Positions 45,759 to 57,920 of a DNA stretch of 64,000 nt are shown here, one piece after another. A program made the position numbers and the translations under genes. Below the pieces are notes generated by a model. That model made no database searches and was not told the origin of the DNA. It worked only from the letters and a program-made list of their open reading frames with translations. Location: positions 23,681,001-23,745,000 of the forward strand of contig JALGPY010000003.1 of the NCBI GenBank assembly GCA_023055425.1, in the 5' to 3' direction. Every line of letters begins with the position of its first letter. Position 1 is the first letter of the stretch. The DNA comes from Linanthus parryae (Eukaryota > Streptophyta > Magnoliopsida > Ericales > Polemoniaceae).

Positions 45759-48423
45759 TTTATCTTTTTAAAACTTTTTCACGATGTCGAGACCAGCTTG
45801 CGAGTTCCTCGAAAAAGTTACAGAGTCTTGAGGTATCTTTACACTGTAGATAGTCTTGTCAATCTCTAGTAGCGCCAAAATATATGTGTTTGTGGAATTT
45901 GAACTTACATACCCTTAAATTTCTAACCTCGCCCACTTAGTAATCCATCGGAATTAATAAAAATTAAATAAGATTGAAAGTGATAGTCTACAATAATGTG
46001 AAATTTTAGGTTTAATTCCTTGTACTTCAACCTTAATGTCCAACTCCGATTTCTTCTAGCTGTCATCTTCTCATCCGTATTGTAGAACTGTCGGATTGAG
46101 ATCTCCATTTGTAACATAATTGCAATTTACCTAGTCGTAACATACTTGAAATTTATCTTTTTGACATTTTTCTGTGAAACATCTTGTATTTGTTGACCGT
46201 TGAGCTCTTCGTTGAGGGTCAAAATCGTGTAATCAGTAAGATTTATAACAATAATACTCTTGATGAACACCCCCTGCCGAACTTAGATTCTGGCATATAA
46301 TCCTCCACACAAGGAGACCACGGTAATCTCAAAAGAAAAAGAGAAAAAAAAAATGAGGAGACCACGGTAATCTCAAAAGAAAATGAGAAAAAAAAATCAT
46401 GTTATATCGGAGAGCATCGAACTGAAAACGAACACACTCAAGCAATAACAAGATTTAACATGTCACTTTATTTATCGAGAGCAAACACAAAAGATACACC
46501 ACCCATTGATATGTCACGATCTAGGACCTTATATAGACATATGTGACCTAACTTGTACCCAAATCAATGTCCACAATGGACAAGAAAAACCTAAAGCCGC
46601 CTCAGTCCGAACCTGCCCAGTGGGGTTCGTACAAACACCCGGAGCATAGTACGAAAGCACGGTGTTCGTACGAACAAAGATACACAACCATATCCAAAGC
46701 TTACCGGTCGAAAATAAGTAGACATCTTCTAACAAAGCCGAGGGAAAGTATCTTAACCACATTTATTACAATTTCATTTTACATTGACTATAACAAGATA
46801 AAGTTCATTACTAACAGTCCAACTTCTACAATTGAAAGAGACAAAACACACAACACACACAGAATGAAAACAGAGTTTAGGAAAACATACTTAAGAACAA
46901 ACGGATACTACATCCATAAACCATGGCTACCTAAAAAGCCTAGGATCACTAATTTAACATAAAAAGAAACACCTGTTACGAAAGAAAATTTGCTCCAAAT
47001 CCATCAGTGATAGCATCTCCTCCAGTGAACTGGTCGTTCTATGCTTCACCATCTGAAAATCTACTTGTCAGAAGTGATAACCTCCAGCTGAAGATAATCA
47101 TGCTGCGCCACCCACAATATAGATTGAATACACAAATGGTCTGCAAAAATAGTTGTAGGACCTTCATATAGACTTCAGTATGATGGACCATCTTCCTTTC
47201 CTCAATTAAGGCAAGCCATCCAATGAGCTTTTGGTAGGAATCGTTTATGATGTCAGCAAACAAGAGGATGCTGATTCTGTTTTGATGTCTACACTTGATG
47301 TCGTCAAGGCACAGTTTTACAAGTAGTTCCATTTCCCCTTGAATCTTGTATAACATCATTAGCTCGCATCACTCTGTCGCAATAGATAAAAACCTGATAT
47401 ATGAACACATACACCTCATTCAATGCACAATTTGACAAGTAGAGACTGTCAAACAAACAAACAAACAAACAGACATATTAGAATATTACAGTCAAGTTCA
47501 AGTTCCAAGTATCCACAAAAATCCACATACGTATTAAAACATTTGTAGATGTTTGAGATTGCAAAAGTACGCCACAAAACTTGAAAGATAACTAGAGGCA
47601 GTAGCGCATAACAACTACCATCGTTAGGATGTAGGTAAAGAATACTTTTGAACAGGATGATACCAAAAGTTTGGTAAAATCATGATTAACCACTGTAATA
47701 TATAGGATAGAGAGCCTTTGCCTTTAAAATCAGCCTTGTCTTTGAACAAAGAAACTACCACTTGTCACCTTTACTTCAAGTTCCTATCAGGATTCTGGAA
47801 TCACATATAGACAAACAAATTCTTTGATATACAAATCTAGTCTCATGTTTTGTTAATAATGCTACACCTTCAATCTACTCTCAGTCCTTTTGACAAGCAC
47901 ACGGAAGGCTACTTGATCTTTCAGATTGAACCCCTTATCCCAACCACTTATGGTGGGAAGCCAAAACTTCATTTTGACACCTTATTTTTACGAACATATA
48001 ACTCCTAGGCTGGATGTTGGGCCTGCCAGGAGGATTGAAACTTAATACTTCTTTTAATTTATATTGTTTAATTCTAGAAACTGATTCAATACGTCTTTCA
48101 TGATTTTTAAATGCAGATGCCATATGGGGGAGCAGAAGCTCATGGTTCAGGTGCTACTCGGGGGAGACACGTGTTTGGCTGCTATAACAAATTGCTTTTG
48201 CAGATACAATTTCCATGCTTTGAAGGAATACAGTTATGGAAAAACTAGCGGAGAGGAACTGAAATGGTGGAGAACATTCTGCAAAACGCTTGTAAGACCA
48301 TAAACTAGTGTTGCTCTTGGATACTCCGTTTCTTGATGCCCTTTTATTTCCTGATTATTAAGGTCAACATTGACAGGTGTTTCATATGAGACCCCTTCTA
48401 TACGGATTCAAAATTGATCCAAT

Positions 48424-48425
<2 letters not shown>
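45759..48425. other. Spacer, no recognised gene
   Basis: Contains a 44-bp tandem duplication (starting 46313 and 46357, GGAGACCACGGTAATCTC), an (AAAC)n run near 47452-47471 and a 106-codon minus-strand frame (47359-47039, Leu-rich) that I could not place. A plus-strand stretch at 48118-48250 (starting MPYGGAEAHGSG) also looks exon-like but ends in a stop and was not identified. Confidence 0.4.

Positions 48426-48462
<37 letters not shown>
48426..48462. repeat. 37-base poly(T) run
   Basis: An uninterrupted T tract, possibly the poly(A) tail of a minus-strand retroposed sequence lying to its left, though no flanking duplication was found. Confidence 0.9.
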
Positions 48463-48465
<3 letters not shown>

Positions 48466-48889
48466 ATTTGGGACTTGAAATTAGGTGCAATACGCTGTCA
48501 ATACAAAGTTTGAAAATGGCGAACCACCCCCATCCCCACCCAAAGACTGCAACTAAAGGTTCACTTAAAAAAGAGACTACAACAATTTATTTTTTCTTAA
48601 TGTTCTCGGACACAAATGCTGAGTTCAGTTAACTTCATTTCCAGTCCAACACCTTCACTCTGCTCCATTTAATTTACAACGGCTACTAGTCTAGCATCTG
48701 TTAATTTTTGCGACATGATCACAGAAATGAATATGCAATTTACATAAATGAATCACGTATTGGGAGTATGTCCACAATAAGAATGTTCAAATATGACTTG
48801 AGATTTCCTTTATTCAGTGAGAAAACCAGAATTCAACTAATTTCAAGAATCCCGTAAAATTTAAGAATATCTCTTACGTGATGCTTCTT
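48463..48889. other. Spacer, nothing recognised
   Basis: AT-rich sequence between the poly(T) run and the F-box scrap. Confidence 0.4.
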
Positions 48890-48960
48890 TTTTAATAATC
48901 CTCTGTGTTGCTTCTTCCTTTAAATTCAGTTTCGACTGCCTAGTGAAACAAGGCTTTGCA
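48890..48960 (-). pseudogene. F-box gene 3'-end scrap (copy 6)
   Basis: The sequence around TGTTGCTTCTTCC, CGACTGCCTAGTGAAACAAG and GGCTTTGCA matches the last codons and flank of the F-box copies (for example 14198-14260). The match stops at GGCTTTGCA, where the family-A retrotransposon begins. Confidence 0.6.
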
Positions 48961-48971
48961 CGTAAGAAATA

Positions 48972-49419
48972 TGTAATAGTAATAGTACTTTTATGTAAAT
49001 AAAAGTCCCACATCGGACTTAGTTTATAAGTTGGAATAATGTACTTGCCTATATATTGAGATGTAAATAAAGAATCCAGCAAAGAATTTTTACCAAATCT
49101 AGCATGGTATCAGAGCCTAGGTTCTAAGCTACCAAAACTCTAGTCTCTTGGTCTTCCCACCGCCGGCCTCAAGCCACAAAAAGCCTGCCCACCACCAGCG
49201 TCGACGACCCCTCTCTCAGTCGTCCGTCGTGCTCGGTAGTGAGCTCTGTCCGTGCTCGTTCGACGCCAGTCCTTCCTTCCTCTGTCTGTCGTTCTCTCTG
49301 ATCGACGAAAACACTAGCCTTCCACTCGCACTCTCAGTCCGACACCCCCACCCCCCCTTACAGCTGCTCAATATGTCTACTCTCTCTAAGGATGATTCCC
49401 CCACCTCTGGTGATTCATT
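48972..49419 (+). mobile_element. Copia family A, 5' part (host of the nest)
   Basis: A probable LTR ends CTAGCA at 49104, with TG near 48972 as its likely start (133 bp, tentative). It is followed at once by the PBS TGGTATCAGAGCC (49105-49117). A leader with gag start MSTLSKDDSPTSG (ATG 49373) is cut at 49419 by element B. A second, inverted piece of the same family is at 63181-63695, and plus-strand family-A pol-like sequence follows at 63696. Confidence 0.65.
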
Positions 49420-50119
49420 TGTTGGGTCCAAGCCCATTTGTTAATTGGCCCATGAGTGTGGTGTAACCAAGTCATGAGATATTAGCTCATGTCATTAGGC
49501 GGTGATGGAGTGGCTGACTTTAGTCAGCATGTACTTTCTTTGGCAGCAAGAATTGCATTACCAAAAACAAAGAAGGTAATGTCTTGTTAAGAATTCCACC
49601 GCCACCTACTGTTGCCTATAAATAAGCATGTGCTCATGCTTTTGAAGACATTCTCTCAAAGTGTTCCTTTGTGCCATTAAAGCGTTCCCAAGAGCTCGAG
49701 TTCTCTGTTGGTATTCGGCACAAGAAGACAAGACAGTGCAGATTTTTTCGCGTTCGTCAACGCGAGACGGAGAGAAAATTTGATTACCGCGACGTGATCG
49801 TTCGCGACGAAGACGAAGTTTTCAGAAGTTAATTCCGGGTAACTCGTTAGCAATTAGTTTGCTTTGTTTTCGTCTAGCTGTGAGGTTTAGTTTTACCTAT
49901 TTATTAGTTTCTAGTTTGGTTACCCACATTCGTTGTGGAAGATTGTCTACCCATTGTAATTGTTATAGTGGAAGTTTTGTGGGTCATTCTGTCCCTCTCA
50001 CTTAGATGGTTTTTCCCACGTTAAATTATTGTGTCCTACATCTTCTACTTTTATGCACTTCTTCGTGTTGGCGTTGTTTTAGCATTCTAGTACGTCTGAT
50101 TCAGCCCCGTGACCCAACA
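49420..50119 (+). repeat. 5' LTR of element B
   Basis: 700 bp with inverted ends TGTTGGGTC/GACCCAACA and a TATA box TATAAATA at 49617-49624. The first 202 bp recur at 62979-63180. Confidence 0.9.
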
Positions 50120-50143
50120 AAAGTGGTATCAGAGCCAGGTTCA

Positions 50144-51072
50144 ATGGGGGAGTCAACGAGTTCCATGATCAACTTGACAGCTACCAACTATTTGATATGG
50201 AAGCCTAGGATGCAAGACTTGCTTTATTACAAGGATTTGATGGACCCGATTCTTGCGAAAGGGGTCAAGCCAGCCGAAACTAGAGATGATGAGTGGACCA
50301 AGATGAATATGAAGACGATTGGTCATATCCGCCAGTGGATTGACAATTCGGCGTTCCACCATGTTGCTCAGGAGACGGATGCCTACCAACTGTGGATAAA
50401 GTTGGAGGGCATGTATGAGAGAAAGTGTGCCAGGAACAAAGCGTTGCTGATGAGATATCTCGTGAACTTGAAGGACAGAGACGGTCAACAAGTTATTGAG
50501 AACTTGAGTGAGTTTCAGAGTCTCATAAACCAATTGGCTACCGTTGAGCTCAACTGTGATGATGAGACACAAGCCTTGTTGCTGCTTAGCTCCCTACCAA
50601 CCTCGTGGGAGACGTTGGTCGTGTCATTGAGTAATTCTGTCCCTGATGGAAAGTTTTCCATGAGTATGGTTAAGGACGCGATGTTCAATGAGGAGGCAAG
50701 GAGGAAGGAGATGGGCTCTGACAGCGCGCATGCTCTTGTCACGGAGAATAAAAACAAGAACATGGATCGAGGGAAAAGCCAAACAAGGAACAAGAACAGA
50801 GGTCACAACAAGTCTAGGAATGGAGGTTCTCAGCCAAGATCCAAGGTCAAGTGCTACAATTGTGGAAGGCAGGGTCACATGGCAAGATCGTGCCGATTCC
50901 CGAAGAATGATCAGAACCTAGGCGACAATAGAAGGAACCCGAAGAATGATAAGAGTGAGGATGATGATACACCTGCCACAATCTCTCAGGACCTTGTGGT
51001 ACTCTTAGTGGGAGAAGAAGAATGCCTTCACGTTTCAGCGAATCAGGAAACTGAGTGGGTTGTTGATACAGC
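50144..51072 (+). pseudogene. Element B gag, ending in a split protease
   Basis: The gag of copia type is open from ATG 50144: the UBN2-type gag core (NYLIWKPRMQDLL, LWIKLEGMYERK, ENLSEFQSLINQLA, ALLLLSSLPTSWETL), a basic linker and a CCHC zinc knuckle CYNCGRQGHMARSC near residue 240. The reading continues to the protease start TEWVVDT, where element C is inserted at 51073. The protease continues on the far side at 59818 (ASYHAT). Confidence 0.9.
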
Positions 51073-52968
51073 AGACGCGGATTACTAGCGCGTATTACGC
51101 AAGTGCACGGTCAAGTAGTAAAAGTGAAGTATTTTTAGGACTCCGGGTTGTCGAACCCTCGAGGAAAATCTCGCAACAAGTTTATAATTAACCAAATAGC
51201 GCAGTTCACTGAGTAACCGGAGTAAAAAGTGTGTGAATTGTGGTGTTGCCACCCCCAAACAAGTGGCTGTAATAAAGTCAGAAATAAATAATAAACTGGA
51301 ATTAAGAATAATTTTTAATCAATTAATGGAGAGGACTAGGCAATCTCGTTGATCACCTAGGGTTGTAAACGATTTTCGAATTATCTGAGCAACATGTTAA
51401 CTATATTCTAACTAAGCCGGGTAACAGCGCTGACTATCTCCTATCGGTCTCAAGTCATTCTACTTCACGATAGACTACAATCTCCTATCGGTCTCTTGTG
51501 TCTACCGGTCCGTTCTAGTAGGCTAACGACATGCACGACAACGGGTCCTGTCGGTCCACCGTTGCACGAAACAGTCGAATCTCACCTACCGAATCTACCC
51601 ACACTTGGCCAATCCTAACACGTCTCTTCTCAGTCTCAGTGATACGGGATTGATGTTCAAGTCGCATCCTAGTTAGTTAGAATCACTATCGTGCATTCAC
51701 TAACTAAGCAGTGTTTCCGGTTAGCTACTCCATTAACACTGAGTATTAAGCACAGTACATGAACAATTGAATTAAAATAAGCTAACTTTAAGCATGAATC
51801 GACTATTGAATGAAACCCTAGTTCTTGAACCCTAGTTTATCTCCTAATCGTGTCACTCAATTAGGATTACTAACATAAACAAGAAACTGGAATTGATTCA
51901 AAAGAAGAAATCAAGAAATCATGAAGCAAAGTTCAAATCCGGAAAATATTCATCGTTTACATGAACCCTAGGCTCTCAAATCGAGATGCCTAGCAAAAGT
52001 GTTTAGCTACTCATAGTTAAATAATCAATACTCATGAGTTTCTCCATTAAAATTGACTAAGAAGAGTAGAAGAAATCAAACACAAAGAAGCTCCAATGGT
52101 GAAGCTTTGATCTTCGTCTTCGTTCGTCTCTCTCTTCTCTTTCTCCTCCGTTGATGGCCTTTTTTCTTTCTCACGTCTCTCTTTCTCTTAATATAGGGTG
52201 TATTAATTAATCATCAAACAATATTAATTAATAACCCTAATGCCTCTTTTTTTTTTCCCGTGCGTGCGCTGATCCTGCCTTCAGATCGCACGATCGCCTT
52301 ATCCTGATCGTGCGATCTGCTGTTATACGAGCTTCTATTCTTCTGTCTGATCGTGGGATCACCAAATCTGGTCCTGCGATCTGCTTTTGATCGTAGGATC
52401 AACTTGTGATCCTACATTCCAGTGAGTTTTCTTTTTTTCTCTACAAACTTCGCCCAACTGATCGTGCGATCACATATTGTGATCCTGCGATCTGCTTCTG
52501 ATCCTAGGATCAACTTTTGATCCTACACTTCAGTGGGTTTTCTTCTTTTTTCTTCCGCTCAATTTTTTCTAAGTCTTCTCTTCTATTCTTCATTGGGGTG
52601 TTAAGTGTCATTATCTAAACTTTCTAAAATGACACTTTGACTCCCCTTTTTTGCCATCTTTGTCCTCTTTTCTTCCAATTTCTTTCTCTCCCAAGCTTCC
52701 GCATATGTTCCGAAGTTCGTTTTCCTCCTCCTCTTGATCCATGAGCTCCGTTTTCTATCCAACACAACACGAAAACACCCCGTGCGATCAAAAGTGACAA
52801 AATAAATGTAAGTAATGTGAAAAATGCCCAGATTAACAATTTATCACTCAAAGCTACACTTATCCAATTTCCTCAAGTTCATAGTGTATTTCTAATATAT
52901 TCAACCCAGAAACTACACAAAAAGGTACACAAATGCAGAAGAAATATAACTCTAATATAGAGTTATCA
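51073..52968. repeat. LTR of element C (left copy)
   Basis: About 1.9 kb, from GACGCGGATTACTAGCG to AGAGTTATCA. It contains a cluster of near-palindromic TGATCGTGCGATC and TGATCCTGCGATC words at 52268-52530. Confidence 0.92.
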
Positions 52969-53158
52969 AATCCCCCCACACTACCTTTTTGTGCGTCCCG
53001 AGCAAAATCAAAAACACTTCTCACACTATGATTTTCAATCCACCGAATTGCATTTAACTTCACTAGCCATGTGACACAAACAACACACACACCCATGCAA
53101 TATACATGACTATACAATGCAACTCGATTATCAAACAATGCAAAAACTGAAACAACAC

Positions 53159-53189
<31 letters not shown>

Positions 53190-55479
53190 CAATTAGAGAT
53201 TGGGCAATCTCAAAAAGTAAACCCGCAAGTCATAAGGCTCTCATATTCCCTCGGAAGTTCTATAACTTTGGTGACCGGTAGAACTTGCGGCCAGTTTCGT
53301 TAGACAGAACGGGCACGAACACAAAATTTGTTGCTTCCGCACACTCATCAAACGTATCCCTAGCACTTACCTTCCGAGCTATTTATCCACGGGTTAAATT
53401 GCTGACGGTTTAGGACGGGTAGGATAGGATATTTAGAAGCGTAGTCCTAGATGTCATGATATAACTCACAAAACCCGATTCTCACACTCCCTCACCAAAA
53501 TCCAAGGAACCACACCGAATCTCACTACTCCGGCCCTCATTCCCTCAATCTTGGTGCAACGCCGTTCACGCGGCCACAAATGTGAAGAAGTGATCTCGAA
53601 CAATAGCTAATCTCCCCGGTCTTCAATTTCAAGCTTGCTCCTTTATTCCCTTTCAATTTCACTTTCACTTTCTATTTTACTTTTTTTCTCTTTTTTTTTT
53701 CATTTCCACACAATAACATTAAGCACATGGAGCCGACAATACGATAGTAATATCCGAGGAGATCAAATGTCAAAATTAGATATCATGGGGGTGGAATGTG
53801 TCAAATTAGTGATGTAATAACATAGATGTCGACACCCCCACACTTGATGCAAAGCCAATCACGAACCCAGTAGTCAATGTGTAAACGTGTTTTTCCAACC
53901 GATCCTCCTCATCACCTAAGATATAGAGAATATAAATAAAGCATAAGCATGGCCTCCTATAAGATCAACCAACCCCCACCCTATGACGTGCAGAAGAAAT
54001 ATCACGCACTACGGTACTCCACCTGTGATCGTGGTGTACGGACACGACTCACCGCCACACCGAAGTGTGCTACCGTCTCTAACTCACCCTCACATCCCCT
54101 CAAAAGACGACATGTAAGAGAATCCACGTAAGATGTATCAAATCAGCTCACCCTCATCAAACCTCCCTAACTCAACTCCCTCTATCATGACTCATAGGAA
54201 AGGACCATTCTAACAAGTGATGACAGTCACAATGAAAGGCTTCCTAGGCTCGAGGCTGTGAATAAAAGGGGTAAACGGATCAATAGGGGTAACTAGTGGA
54301 CCTAGGAGATGGATCACTCGCACAGCTGTTTCGTTGCCACTACGAGGAGGGTTGACGACTACCTAAGTGACGGTGGTGTAGCGCTAGTTGGATAACCACT
54401 ATGAGAGGCAGCTACTCGCAGTTCTAATGTGCATTAGCCCTATAAGTCTTCCTACTCCGGTTCTCGCGTCTACCTCACCTCAGATTTTCATACTCCTAAG
54501 GAATTCTATCATTAAGCCCTCTCCACATTCACTCTCTTCGATTGCCCTTTCCCAAAAATTTAAAATTTTATGATTTTTAAAATTTATTTGTTTTTTAATT
54601 TTTTTTTCTAATATGCTTTTGGCCAACTCGATTAAACACAAGTTTTGGGTAGGGGACTCAATAATGCAAAAGTGCTAACAAAATGCATAAACTACACACT
54701 CCTACCACAAACCAACACAATATGAACACATAACTATATGTAACAAGGCGATGCAAACAAAGACATGGCTAGTGAACATAGATACAAACCCCCCCACACT
54801 TAAGCGTTTCGTTGTCCTCAACGAATTTAGAGATAATGAAGGAGGACTCATCGCTTAAATGTGTAGGCGGTGGATTGCAACATTCATCGCTCAAAAACGT
54901 AGATTTGAAAGAGAGTGTTAGAGGTACCTGGGTGCCCGGACCTACATGGGCACCGTTGCCCCGAAATTGCAACAAGAAGCGGTCTTGTGGACCGTTGACA
55001 ATTTCCGGAGAAGTCTCTACGCGCCCGGATTCCGATGTGCGGCTAAGATATAAATTGTAGCCCTCTCATGCGTGTGGCAACCAACTTATTGTAATCGCTC
55101 CTCGACCTCGAGCAATTCTCTATTCTTTTATGCATAATCCTGTGGGACTTTTTTCTTTCCCCAATTTCGTGCAATCTCTAGCATGCACATCAAGAAGGGG
55201 AATCTGGTGCGTCTTCTGTACCTGTGTCCCTGCACACTGATTGAAAAAATAAGTCCACTCTCTCTCACCCCTCATAGTCAAATATAGAGAACTCATAAAT
55301 AAATAAAAAAAACATAAAGCATCCTACTCTACATGGGTTGCCTCCCAAGCAGCGCTTTGTAATTTAAGGTCGACGGCCCGACCATGTTACCTCATGAGGC
55401 TCAGAAAGGTGGTTTGGCAGGTCGTGTCGCATCCAACTTCTGGCGCCGGATACTCATGACTACCTCGTGCGCCTGCACA
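52969..55479. other. Non-coding 3' region of element C
   Basis: About 2.5 kb without family-supported coding. It holds three purine-tract-like sites on the minus strand (GTGTGGGGG near 52982, 53839 and 54800) and a T run at 53162-53189. In Athila-type elements a long non-coding stretch between pol and the 3' LTR is usual. Confidence 0.7.
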
Positions 55480-57772
55480 CTCGATTATTTACCTTTAGGA
55501 TCTGGCGGATCTTCCTGTGTCAGCTCTGAAATCCCACGCACAACTTTCACAGGAAGTGGCAAGTCTGGCTTCACCTCATAAGTGTACTGAGGTGTCGGTT
55601 TGAAAACTTGAAAGGTCTCCACAGTATCGTTGACCCTCATGATCAACTCTCCATTCTCCACATCAATTCAAGTCCGACCGGTAGCCAGAAAGTGCCTACC
55701 AAGAATGATCGGAACGTCACCAACTGGCATGTCAAGGATCACAAAATCTGCTGGCATGATCAAACTACCAACCCTCACAAGTAAGTCTTCTACCACCCCA
55801 ATGGCCTTCTTGGATGACTTATCTGCGAATTGCAGATTGATCCAGGTTTTACTAGGCTCCCCCACACCTAGCTTTTTAAATACTGAAAGCGGCATCAGGT
55901 TGACACTCGCCTCCAAATCACATAGAGCTCTGCCTGTATATGCCCCGCCAAGTGTAGCCTCAATCACAAAACTACCTGGATCTTTCTTCTTCTTAGGTAG
56001 CCCATGCAAGACACATGAACTCACCTGCTCATTCAATTTCACTGTCTGAAAGTTATCCATAGCTTTTCTCCCATAGATTGCATCCTTGATAAACCGCGCA
56101 TACTTAGGCATTCGCTGTAGTGACTCAATCAAAGGAATATTGATGTGCAGTTTGAAGAAAATATTGGGAAATATCCTGTACTCCTCAGAGTCATCCTTCT
56201 TCTTCCTAGTTATCAATGGAAAAGGTACATCTTTAGAAGAAGAGGGTGGTGGTAATACCTCATTGGAATTTCCCTCATCATGTGGAGTCATGCCCTTTGA
56301 TTGGGCGACCATGACAGGTGTCTTCTCTGAATCGAAGACCTCATGCTCCTTAGCTTTTGACGCTTCAGCTCTAGCATGGCTCGGGTATGGTGGATCAGTC
56401 AACGAAACCCCGCTGCGAGTGGTAATGGCATTTACCTGGCGCACATTCTCTGTGTCAGACGGTAGAGAACCAGGTGCTCTAGCAGATAATTGCGTTGCAA
56501 TTTGCCCAACTTGAACCTCTAGTGCACGAAGAGAAGTCTTCGTAGCCTGCAAATCAGAAGACATAGCATTGACCGTCGTGGTCATATCGTTCATGTTGTT
56601 ACTTAGCTGTGTCAATGCCTTAGTGAGTACAGAAATCTCTGGGTTTGGCGCTACAGCAGCCGGTGGTGGAGCCTGCGACACTGGTGCTTGTGGCATGTGC
56701 TGAAACCCAGGTGCGTATATAGCTCCAGACTGATCCCAATACCTGAAACCCGGATGATCTCTTGTGCCTGGTCTGTAGTTCCCTTGGTTCCAATTCTGTC
56801 GCGGTCCTTGTGCCCCCAAAAAGTTCACATCTTCACTAGCAATCTGGGCCAAGGCTGAATCAAATTCCTGCTCCTCTACTCTTGCAACTGGCTTCTTATC
56901 CCGATACACATGCTTGGCTAAATCTGACACCATCTTGCTGATACCAGTCTTCCATTCATCATCTTTAGGTTCAGGCAATGCCGATAATCTCCTGGAATCA
57001 TAGAGTTGTGAGTCCTGCTTAGCGAGCTGCTTCATGAGTGCATAACCAGCTCCTGATTGTGACGTTCTAGACCATTGTAGAAGACCTGCAAAATTTTGTA
57101 ATCCCCAAAATCATGGTTTGGGCACTTCCTGATCAAATGCATAAAACGGTCCCATGCATCCACCACGGTTTCATCGGCATGTTGCCGAAAGCCTAGAATA
57201 TCACCCTATAGCTCAATCACCCGTTGAACTGGATAAAACTTGGCCATGAACTCATCCACACACTGAGCCCATGTAGTGATCGAATCTGGAGCTCTTGACT
57301 GTAGCCACTTCTCAGCTGCACCCTTCAGACAGTAAGGGAAAAGAATTAGCTTCAACGCTTATGCTGTTACATCCTTGTACTTGGTAGTCTTTATGTACGC
57401 GTTGAACCTCCCAATAAATTCATTGGGGTCTTCATCCCTGTTCCCATAGAATTGGAACTGATTGGTCACCGTCTGAATTGTCGCAGGCTTAAGATCAAAT
57501 TGCTCGGCCTGTATCTCTGGCACTACAATTGCCGGATTGTGTCCATAGGTGGATGACTGAAACTTCTCCACAATGGCCTGTCCAGACTTGTTGTATGGTG
57601 TCTGGGCGTTGCGATCATTAACCAGTTTAGACAACTCTTCCACCCGCTGATTGAGTTGCGCGTCGGTTAATTGCTCGCCCATGGTGCTCTGTTTTTGTCT
57701 TCTTCTTTGGTCTCTGAACAACTGCTCTGGGTCTTCTAGTGGGGGCACAAGCTCTCTTGGGATCCTGTGCAT
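55480..57772 (-). pseudogene. Element C gag-protease, with stops
   Basis: Gag (Retrotrans_gag type) starts with MHRIPREL (57772) or MGEQLTDAQL (57682). It reads RDEDPNEFIGRFN, then a TAA after KYKDVTA, then GAAEKWLQS, TTWAQCVDEFMAKF, another stop near 57206, and DETVVDAWDRFMHLIRKCPNHDF. The 57035-55668 frame carries the gag tail (VNAITTRSG) and a retropepsin-like domain (VLHGLPKKKKDPGSFVIEATLGG, ALCDLEASVNLMPLSVFKKLGVGEP, VPIILGRHFLATGRT). The active-site triad normally read as DLGAS is DLEAS here. The reading continues past a stop to about 55480 (IDVENGELIMRVND) and ends before any RT. Confidence 0.88.
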
Positions 57773-57920
57773 GCAATAAGTACCTGCAACAGCAAAAAAA
57801 AAAATCAGAAAATAAATTAGAAATCAGAGTAGCAAATATAACAAAAAAATAAAAGTAAACTAAACTAATTATTAACTAAAAACGTGTTGACCGTTGTCCC
57901 CGGAAACGGCGCCAAAAACT

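Noticed and set aside
46313..46400. 44-bp tandem duplication as a regulatory array
   Set aside because: Only two copies, A-rich, best seen as simple replication slippage.
47039..47359. 106-codon minus-strand Leu-rich frame as a gene
   Set aside because: No recognised domain and no clear neighbouring exons; kept only as a remark in the spacer entry.
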